A stretch of DNA of 5,991 bases from Acidobacteriota bacterium (GTDB lineage Bacteria; Acidobacteriota; Blastocatellia; RBC074). The position numbers and the translations under genes are program-made. Within the stretch, counting starts at the first letter, position 1. Each line of letters begins with the position of its first letter. The DNA lies in contig JABFSD010001125.1 of assembly GCA_013140935.1 (NCBI GenBank), positions 1-5,991 on the forward strand, read 5' to 3'. Shown piece by piece: positions 1 through 5,305 of this stretch. The notes below the pieces were generated by a model. It ran no database searches, was not told the DNA's origin, and worked only from the letters and a program-made list of their open reading frames with translations.

Positions 1-356
1 TAGACATCAAGGGCGGCGTCAACTATCGCCTGTATAAATTGCTCGACGATGACGACCAACGTTTTGACCGGCGAGTGATTCAGAGACCCTTTGCCGAAGA
101 GTTTTCGCGCGCAGAGATCAATCATTTCGTCACTTTCATGCACGGCTACCTCGAAGGCTATTTCGAGACCTTGAAGCCACGCTGGCAACGCTGGTTCTTC
201 CGCACGGTGCAATGCGAATTCATCGTTTACGGCTTTCGGCACGGACGCTTTTTCAACCGGAGCTACCCGACAGAAGCGTCATACCGCAAAGCTCTCAAAA
301 AAGCCGAAGAACGGCAGAAACTCGCGCCCGCACAACCGGAGGAAACTAAGGTGTGA
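1..356 (+). CDS. Unidentified protein, C-terminal part (5' end outside window)
   Basis: The frame that stops with TGA at 354-356 is open back to base 3 with no stop, and its first codons (reading DIKGGVNYRLYKLL) look like ordinary coding sequence. I therefore read it as the last 117 residues of a longer protein, not as a short gene starting at the TTG at 39. The fragment is rich in aromatic and basic residues, for example RWQRWFFR and YGFRHGRFFNRSYP, and ends in a charged, probably helical tail (KALKKAEERQK). I see no signal peptide, obvious membrane segment or catalytic motif, and I do not recognise the family. Its stop codon overlaps the GTG start of the next gene, so the two were probably translated together. 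Coding status is fairly secure; function is unknown. Confidence 0.7.
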   Translation, partial: DIKGGVNYRLYKLLDDDDQRFDRRVIQRPFAEEFSRAEINHFVTFMHGYLEGYFETLKPRWQRWFFRTVQCEFIVYGFRHGRFFNRSYPTEASYRKALKKAEERQKLAPAQPEETKV

Positions 357-476
357 AAGCATCACCACGAATCCAGATCGAAAGGTACGTCAGCACGGGC
401 TTTGAAGCTGTACGCGAGGCTTTAGCTGAAAATTTCTCGCGGCGACTCGAATTGGGCGACGGGTGCTGTACTTCAA
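353..476 (+). pseudogene. 5' fragment of a beta-lactamase-like serine hydrolase
   Basis: A GTG at 353-355 overlaps the TGA of the upstream gene. It is preceded by a good ribosome site, GGAGG at 338-342, with ten bases between. The first residues read IERYVSTGFEAVREALAENF and then SRRLELGDGCC. This resembles, from memory, the N-terminus of class C beta-lactamase/EstB-type serine hydrolases, in which a 'GFEAVREAFAENF..RGELGAA' segment precedes 'HRGEKVVDLWGG'. After the two cysteines the similarity ends: the frame enters sequence that is the reverse complement of the propeller gene's 3' end and stops at 607. The SxxK serine-lysine motif and everything downstream are absent, so no active enzyme could be made. 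The end coordinate is the approximate breakpoint. Family assignment rests on about 40 residues and is moderate. Confidence 0.5.
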
Positions 477-1506
477 GTCCAGTGCCAATACCTCACGCCG
501 ATCTCGCACATACAACGTCGTACCCGCGAGTGCTGGAACCGTCCAGGCGTTCCGGTTTAGCAACGCAACTTTGGCCTGTACCTTCAAACCATCCGCTGAG
601 GGAGTAGCCAATGCCAGATGGCCGTCTTCGTCGAGCAGAATCAAGCGCCCTTCGGCCAGCAAAAACGTCGCGCGCGCCAGGCTGCGGTCGCGCCAGACGA
701 TCTTGCCCGTCTTACAGCAAATTGTCTGCGCCCCACACGGGCGTCATCGTATTCAAGCCGAACTCAGTTTCGTGCGGATGCTGCCACAACAGCGCGCCAT
801 CGTTCGGATCAACGCCGACGATCTCGCCGAACATAAACGCAACGAGTTGTTCCTGTCCGTCCACGTTGATGAGCAGTGGCGAGGAAGTCGAGTTCTTGAA
901 ATCGTGTTTCTGCCACACGACCGCGCCGTCTTTTTGATTGAAAGCCATCAGCGCATTGCCCACGCCGCCGACCATCACGATCACGGTGTTTTGATACGCC
1001 ATGGGGCTGCACGAATAACCGTTCGGGCGCACCGTGCCGCCGAACTCTTTGAACAGATCGTGCGCCCAGACCTGCCTGCCGGTTTGTTTGTGCAGGCAAT
1101 GCAGTTTGCCCGTTGCGCCAGTGGTGAAGACGTAATTGCCCGTGACCAGCGGCGTGGCGTGCGGCCCCGGCCCATTCGACATGTCCGGCTCTTTCCAGAA
1201 CGGCGCATCGTAGGCGTATTCCCAAATCGTCTTGCCCGTCGCGGCGTCGAGCACGATGACCACATCCTGCTCGCCTCTGCGATACATCGTGAAGAGCTTG
1301 CCGCCAGTGACCGCAATGGATGAATAGCCATCACCAAGCGGACGGCTCCACAGCTTGCGTGGCCCGCCTTCCGGCCAGCTTGTCGCCAAGCCGGTGGATG
1401 AAGATTTGAAATTGCGCTGCGGCCCGCCCCACTGCGCCCAATCATTCGCTGGTGTTTGCGCAAAAGCGACACCGCACAACAGCAACAAGAGACACGCGCT
1501 TTTCAT
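390..1506 (-). pseudogene. PQQ-like beta-propeller secreted protein, disrupted by an internal deletion and frameshift
   Basis: The start is the ATG at 1506-1504, with GGGGAGG at 1511-1517 as ribosome site. Its ATGA overlaps the stop of the DinB-like gene. Residues 1-16 form a typical signal peptide (MKSACLLLLLCGVAFA, cleavage likely before QTP), so the product would be exported. The mature part begins with a W-x-x-WGGP segment common in PQQ-like/BamB-like propellers. It shows blade repeats ending in [D/K]-x-x-[T/D]-G-x-x-x-W at about residues 87-95, 140-147, 192-198 and 234-241. Frame 1 stops after 264 residues at 712-714 (TAA). The propeller resumes at once in another frame with KTGKIVWRDRS and runs through LILLDEDG and GTTLYVRDR to ALDL, then an odd 26-residue tail to the TGA at 390-392. 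Intact relatives carry, as I recall, about 55-65 more residues at the junction. The function of this subfamily (blade repeats, not proven PQQ binding) is unknown. Confidence 0.8.
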
Positions 1507-2036
1507 TTCGCCTCCCCTTGCAGGATGGGCAGGTACGCCCGCCACGGCCTCACGGCCTGAGTGTACTGGCGGCACATCACGCGGCTGATTTGTGCCAGAT
1601 GGCTCAAGTCATGCACCGTCCATGTCGCCAGCAACTGACCCAACGTAACCGCACCGAATTCAGGATGCCTGCCTTGTTTGCGCATGTCTTCCGTCGTCAA
1701 TTGCCACGAAGCCAGCGTCGCCAAGTTTTCCGCGCGCAGCCGCGCAAACTCGTCCAGCAATTGGTTGAGCGGCTTGCCCGCCGATTGCTCGAATTGCGCG
1801 AAGCGGTCAAAGACCTCGAAGACGCGCGTTTCGCCCGCTTCCAAAATGATGCGGGCGCGCGGAATCCAATCAGTCTCTTCGCCGTGAATCAGGTGGCCGA
1901 CCACGTCGAAAGGACTCCAACTCTCGCCGCCTTCGTTTTGACTCGTCCATTCCGTCGGTAAGTCGCGCAACATTGTGTTGACTACGTCAGGCGTGCGCCG
2001 CAGCACGGCGACAGCCTGTTCCAATTGAATGTACAT
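1503..2036 (-). CDS. DinB-like (DinB superfamily) putative metal-dependent protein
   Basis: This intact gene encodes 177 residues, the usual length for DinB/YfiT-type four-helix-bundle proteins. The fold's metal-binding histidines are visible: H48 and H51 in VVGHLIHGEETDW, and H142 and H146 in WTVHDLSHLAQISRVM. The likely triad is H48, H142 and H146. Proteins of this family include thiol-dependent S-transferases (bacillithiol or mycothiol users) and many of unknown function; no substrate can be inferred here. It should be cytoplasmic, since there is no signal peptide. I chose the ATG at 2036 over the ATG at 2054 because a strong AAGGAG lies nine bases upstream of it and MYIQLEQ is a typical family start. 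Its TGA overlaps the ATG of the propeller gene, implying translational coupling. It is the only undamaged gene between 390 and 4096. Confidence 0.88.
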   Translation of the reverse strand: MYIQLEQAVAVLRRTPDVVNTMLRDLPTEWTSQNEGGESWSPFDVVGHLIHGEETDWIPRARIILEAGETRVFEVFDRFAQFEQSAGKPLNQLLDEFARLRAENLATLASWQLTTEDMRKQGRHPEFGAVTLGQLLATWTVHDLSHLAQISRVMCRQYTQAVRPWRAYLPILQGEAK

Positions 2037-2045
2037 CTTTGCACT

Positions 2046-2051
2046 CTCCTT
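2046..2051 (-). promoter_or_regulatory. Ribosome binding site that sets the DinB start
   Basis: On the minus strand AAGGAG lies here, nine bases before the ATG at 2036. The alternative in-frame ATG at 2054 would place this site inside the coding region and has no comparable upstream purine tract, so the later start is preferred. Confidence 0.7.
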
Positions 2052-2362
2052 CATTGCGCCTGCTTCGGTTTTTCAAACAGCTTCGGATCAACCGCGCCGT
2101 TGAGGGTGATGGTTTCGATGTATTCCCGCACGCCTAACTGGGCGCGCTTCCATTAGGCGGCCAGCAAGGCGACGCGATCCGGCAGTGCAGCTTGGGCGGC
2201 TTAGACGGTTTGCGTCTTGCGCAGGTAAAGCGAATCCACCTCTTCTAAGCCTGTTGGCGCACACAGCGGATTGCCGAGCGAAGCCATTTCGCTTCGTCCC
2301 GCATAAAGCGCGCCCGTCAGGAACAAAACGAACACCATTGAGACGCACTTCAAACTATTCAT
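2051..2362 (-). pseudogene. Remnant of a small secreted protein gene with two in-frame TAA stops
   Basis: An ATG at 2362-2360 follows a strong AGGAGG (2371-2376) with eight bases between. It opens a frame starting MNSLKCVSMVFVLFLTGALY, a clear signal-peptide-like N-terminus. The frame stops at TAA 2203-2201 after 53 residues, and at a second TAA, 2155-2153. Otherwise it stays open for 103 codons to TGA 2053-2051, just ahead of the DinB gene. The last part reads WKRAQLGVREYIETITLNG and then AVDPKLFEKPK, which looks like genuine protein and ends like the 'VDP.LF.KP' tails of some secreted Acidobacteriota proteins. Both stops would be CAA (Gln) after one T-to-C change each, with no frameshift needed. 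I do not recognise the family; the gene could also be an internally shortened piece of something longer. As it stands, only a 53-residue secreted peptide could be made. Confidence 0.55.
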
Positions 2363-2421
2363 GGCAATTTCCTCCTTCGATAAGTTGTCTGGTTGAAAAT
2401 GATTGGATTGTTTTGCGAACT

Positions 2422-4096
2422 CTATTCGCTGCGCAAAGCGATCATCGGATTGATGCCCGTCACCCGCCGCGCAGGTAAAAAACAGGCCCGCGCCGCCGCG
2501 CCCAGCAACACCAGCGCCATTGCCAAAAACGTAAGCGGGTCAGTCGGCTCGACCGCAAACAGCAACGACGATACGACGCGCGTCATGGCCAACGCGCCTG
2601 CCGCGCCCAATAACAAACCGAGCAAGACCAGCTTCAATCCTTGCTGCATGACCAGCCCCAGCATCGCGCCGCGCGCCCAGCGCCAGCCGCACGCCTATCT
2701 CATGCCTACGCTGCGCGGCAGCGAGTGCCATGACGCCCGCGATGCCTGCGGCAGTGATGACGAGCGCCAGTAATGCGAATAAGTTAAGCAGCGTCGCCGT
2801 CAGTCGCGGTGAAGCCATCGCTTCGCGGCCCGTGTCTTCGAGCGTGCGCACCTGATCTATCGCCGTATCCAGATCGAATTCGTATACCGCGCTGCGCAAT
2901 TGGCGGATGAGGTGTTGCGGCTCGATCTGTGTACGCACAGCCATCTCGTGTTCGCGCCGCATCACGCGCGCGAGGGCCAGGTTGGCTACGTTGGCGCAGG
3001 CGATCAACAACACCAGTCCTGCCGTACCGAGCAAAATCAAAAACGTCTTCTGCGCGCGCTGCGTCAACTCGTCGTGCAAGGAAGTGACTGATGTATGAAA
3101 GCGCTGTTGCGCCGGATAAGCGTCAGCGTGTTGTTGCCGCATATTGTCGGCAATGACGCTGAGGTCAGCCTGCGCTTGCGCAAGTTCGCCGCCGGATTTG
3201 AGCCGTCCGAATACACTCATCATTCGTCCGTTGCGATTGGACTGAAACGCTTCAGACGAGCGCGTCGGGCAAGCCACGGTGGGCATATACACATCGTTTT
3301 CGTTGGGATATTGCGGCACGGGCGGCAGCACGCCGATGACCGTGTGCGGGCGGTCGTTCATACGAAACCGCCGTCCGGTGACGTGCGGATCGCCGCGATG
3401 GCTGCGTTGCCAGTAATCGTAACTCAACACCAGCACCGCGTCCGCGCCGTGCGTTTCGTCTTCCGGCAAAAAGGTGCGACCGAGCAGCGGCTTGACGCCC
3501 ATCATCTCGAAATAATTGGCCGACACCACTCCGGTTTGAATCAACTCCGGCTCCGCGCCGCCGAACAAGGTGAACGTCATCGAATGATGCTCGGTCACTT
3601 CGGCGAGCGTCTGTGTTTGTTCACGATAATCGCGGATTTCCTTGACCGAAAAGCCGAGACTGTTCGCGCCCGATTGCGCCGAGTATTGTTGCAGCACGAC
3701 TAACTGATGCCCGTCTTGATAAGGCAACGGACGCAGCAACACGCCATACACCACACTGAAAATCGCCGTATTCGCGCCGATGCCGAGCGCCAACGTCACT
3801 ACCGCCAGCAAGCTGAAGCCCGGATTTTTGCGCAGCATTCGCGCGCCGAAACGCACGTCCTGCCACAACGTTTCCAGTGGCCGCGGACGTTGCATATCGC
3901 GGCATTCTTCCTTGACCCCTTCGACTCCGCCGAAACTCATCCGCGCCGCACGCCGCGCCTCTGCGAGCGACATCCCGCGCCGCAGGTTCTCTTCGGTTTC
4001 GCGTTCCAGATGAAATTGCATCTCGCGTTCCATCTCGCATTCCAGTCGAGCGCGAAACAGCAACGCACGCAGCTTACGCATCGCTCGTTTCAGCAT
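2422..4096 (-). pseudogene. ADOP-family FtsX/MacB-like permease, internally deleted and frameshifted
   Basis: The start is the ATG at 4096 with AAGGAG nine bases upstream; it begins MLKRAMRKLRALLFRARLE. Residues 1-75 match the N-terminal extension of ADOP permeases (FHLERETEENLRRGMS, FGGVEGVKEECRD). Residues 92-122 (NPGFSLLAVVTLALGIGANT onward) are TM1. About 123-345 form the MacB-type periplasmic domain, and 351-375 TM2 (LLIACANVANLALARV). At residues 387-389 (VRT) the sequence jumps to QIEPQHLIRQLRSAVYEF, normally near the end of the second periplasmic domain. The rest of the first permease domain and most of the second periplasmic domain are missing, in frame. After LGARR (residue 477, near 2665) the frame shifts. 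The C-terminal helices then read on from LGLVMQQGLKLVLLGLLLGA through SLLFAVEPTDPLTF to ALRSE and TAG at 2422. Length is about 557 residues against roughly 800 or more for the family. ADOP proteins are inner-membrane and lack an adjacent ATPase; substrate is unknown. Confidence 0.85.
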
Positions 4097-4105
4097 GATG
4101 ACCTT

Positions 4106-4111
4106 CTCCTT
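4106..4111 (-). promoter_or_regulatory. Ribosome binding site that sets the permease start
   Basis: AAGGAG on the minus strand lies nine bases before the ATG at 4096, and the PadR stop codon TGA (4113-4111) overlaps its first base. A TTG at 4114 is also in frame but has no ribosome site of its own. This places the permease start 14 bases after the repressor stop and suggests one transcript with coupled translation. Confidence 0.65.
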
Positions 4112-4443
4112 CAACTGCTTTGTAGCACAAGTTCAATCGCTCCCGACAGGCGTTCCCAATTGGCGACCTCTTCGGCCAATTGTTTCTGCCCGGTGCGCGT
4201 CAGCTTGTAATACTTGGCCTGCCGGTTGTTGTCTGACACGTCCCACGACGAACTGATCCAGCCCTGCTCTTCCAGCCGGTAAAGCGCCGGATAGAGCGAG
4301 CCTTGATTGATATTGAGTACACCTTCCGAAGTCTGTTGAATGCGCTGAGCAATCCCCCAGCCGTGCTGTTCACCCAACGCCAGCGTTTTCAGAATCTGCA
4401 GATCGAGTGTGCCCTGCAACAGATCAGCTTGTTTTTTCGCCAC
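4111..4443 (-). CDS. PadR-family transcriptional repressor, acidobacterial ADOP-associated type
   Basis: The GTG at 4443 opens a 110-residue protein starting VAKKQADLLQGTLDLQILKT, a canonical PadR beginning. The winged helix is complete: helix 1 at about residues 11-24, helix 2 at 28-40 (GWGIAQRIQQTSE), the recognition helix in QGSLYPALYRLEEQGWI (47-63), a wing ending AKYYKLTRTG (76-85), and a C-terminal dimerisation helix (86-107). Length is normal for the short PadR-s1 type. An upstream ATG at 4479 is in frame, but its extension is unlike any PadR and would read through the operator. The GTG has GGGGAG eight bases upstream. Regulators of this type commonly sit directly before ADOP permeases, so repression of itself and the permease is the likely role. 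The inducing ligand is unknown. The gene looks intact. Confidence 0.93.
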   Translation of the reverse strand: MAKKQADLLQGTLDLQILKTLALGEQHGWGIAQRIQQTSEGVLNINQGSLYPALYRLEEQGWISSSWDVSDNNRQAKYYKLTRTGQKQLAEEVANWERLSGAIELVLQSS

Positions 4444-4455
4444 GAGTGTCTCTCC

Positions 4456-4470
4456 CCTAGATGATCTAGG
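4456..4470. promoter_or_regulatory. 15-bp palindrome, probable PadR operator
   Basis: CCTAGATGATCTAGG is a perfect inverted repeat (CCTAGAT/ATCTAGG) around a single central G. It lies 13-27 bases upstream of the PadR start, and its edge overlaps the GGGGAG ribosome site (4452-4457) by two bases. Flanking TCTCT (4449-4453) and AGAGA (4471-4475) extend the dyad after two unpaired C. PadR dimers bind such palindromes over their own promoters, so bound repressor here should block transcription. The dyad could also fold in RNA next to the ribosome site. No other copy was seen in the window. Confidence 0.65.
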
Positions 4471-4550
4471 AGAGAGCATGCGCGGCCTTTTGTAGATTGT
4501 CAGGGGAGCTGCGCGGGAAGGCCGGGAACCGCCGGACATTGCTGCCCCTT

Positions 4551-4572
4551 TCACGTCTTCATCACATCTTCA
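4551..4572 (+). promoter_or_regulatory. Tandem 11-bp direct repeats, probable OmpR-class response regulator site
   Basis: TCACGTCTTCA (4551-4561) is followed without a gap by TCACATCTTCA (4562-4572); ten of eleven bases agree. OmpR/PhoB-class regulators bind as head-to-tail dimers to direct repeats with 11-bp periodicity, as in pho boxes, often in place of a -35 element. The repeats end 11 bases before a TATAAT and lie directly upstream of such a regulator gene, so positive autoregulation is the natural reading. No third copy is visible on either side. Confidence 0.55.
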
Positions 4573-4583
4573 CAACTGGGAGC

Positions 4584-4589
4584 TATAAT
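4584..4589 (+). promoter_or_regulatory. Candidate -10 element of the two-component operon
   Basis: A perfect TATAAT lies here. No good -35 hexamer sits 16-18 bases upstream; the 11-bp repeats occupy that area, as expected for an activator-dependent promoter. Transcription from it would start at about 4595-4597, on the ATG of the response regulator itself, so the mRNA may have no leader. There is no strong ribosome site at normal distance: GGGAG at 4578-4582 is 13 bases from the ATG. Confidence 0.5.
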
Positions 4590-4595
4590 GACCGG

Positions 4596-5305
4596 ATGAT
4601 GGGAAATGCGCGGCGCAAAGTGCTGGTGGTAGAGGACGACCGCAAGACGGCGGCGTCCCTCAAGCTGTATCTGGAACACGGCGGCTATGAAACGTTTTTG
4701 GCTTACGACGGAAGTGCGGCGCTGGTGGCAGCGCGTGCGCAAGCGCCGGATTTGATCGTACTGGATTGGATGTTGCCGCAATTGAGCGGGCTGGATGTCT
4801 GCCGTGCGTTGCGGGCGGAATCGAGCGTGCCGATCATCATGCTGACTGCGCGCGCCGCCGAAGACGACAAGCTGCGGGGGCTGGATTTGGGCGCGGATGA
4901 TTACGTGACTAAACCGTTTAGCCCGCGCGAACTGGTCGCGCGCGTGCGCGCCGTGCTGCGCCGCTTCGAATCGCCGGGCGACGGCGGCGATGCCATCCTG
5001 CAACGCAAAGAACTCGTCGTGGATTTGCAACACCATACAGTGCTGATACGCGGGCAAGCGGTGACGTTGACGCCGACCGAATTCAAGCTGCTTGCCACGC
5101 TCATCAAAGCGCCGGGACAGGTCTTCACGCGCAGGCGTTGGTCGAGCAGGCGCTGGGCTGGGATTACGACGGGCTGGAGCGCACGGTGGATGCGCACATC
5201 ATGAATTTGCGCCGCAAGCTCGAACCCGAACGCGGGCAGCCTTCGTTGATCGTGACGGTCTTCGGCGTCGGTTACAAATTCGCGGAGGAAGCGCGTGAGA
5301 CATAG
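4596..5305 (+). pseudogene. OmpR-family response regulator with a one-base frameshift in the DNA-binding domain
   Basis: From the ATG at 4596, the receiver domain (residues about 8-120) has every key residue: acidic pocket E13-D14-D15, phosphoacceptor D57 in LIVLDWMLP, T84 and K106 in DDYVTKPF. The winged-helix output domain begins near residue 132 and reads normally to GQVFTR (residue 179). The observed frame then runs out as 23 unrelated residues to a stop at 5202-5204. The true continuation is in the next frame from 5132: QALVEQALGWDYDGLERTVD, then AHIMNLRRKLE (recognition helix) and FGVGYKF (wing), ending at TAG 5303-5305. One missing C near 5132 restores a 236-residue protein of normal length. 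As given, the 202-residue product would lack the recognition helix and could not bind DNA. The downstream gene encodes its presumed kinase partner. Whether the lesion is real or a consensus error is open. Confidence 0.9.

Noticed and set aside
357..389. Terminator between the convergent genes
   Set aside because: No GC-rich hairpin followed by a T run is visible on either strand.
463..1323. Long plus-strand frame of 286 codons
   Set aside because: It lies antisense to the propeller gene, whose blade motifs and signal peptide are unmistakable; this frame shows no family features and is a GC-driven shadow.
2153..2203. TAA read as glutamine (genetic code change)
   Set aside because: Other genes use TAG and TGA normally and only one gene shows internal TAA, in a region full of other lesions; simple decay is enough.
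2363..2421. Promoter or terminator between the permease and the remnant
   Set aside because: Only the ribosome site of the remnant is recognisable in these 59 bases; no hairpin or convincing -35/-10 pair.
2185..2478. Plus-strand frame across the remnant and the permease 3' end
   Set aside because: It crosses two minus-strand units, is low in plausible protein features, and its 3' half is antisense to the ALRSE end of the permease.
3095..3703. Plus-strand frame of 202 codons opposite the permease
   Set aside because: The minus strand encodes the recognisable MacB-type periplasmic domain; the plus frame is histidine/arginine-rich with no motif or ribosome site.
4477..4479. Upstream ATG as start of PadR
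   Set aside because: The added residues are unlike PadR proteins and would be translated from the operator palindrome; the GTG at 4443 has a well-placed GGGGAG.
4475..4503. Promoter for PadR with CTGACA (4503-4498, minus strand) as -35
   Set aside because: The -35 match is fair but the hexamer 17 bases on, CATGCT, is a poor -10; not strong enough to list.
4588..4590. ATG inside TATAATG as a start codon
   Set aside because: It is out of frame with the response regulator and reaches a TGA after three codons.
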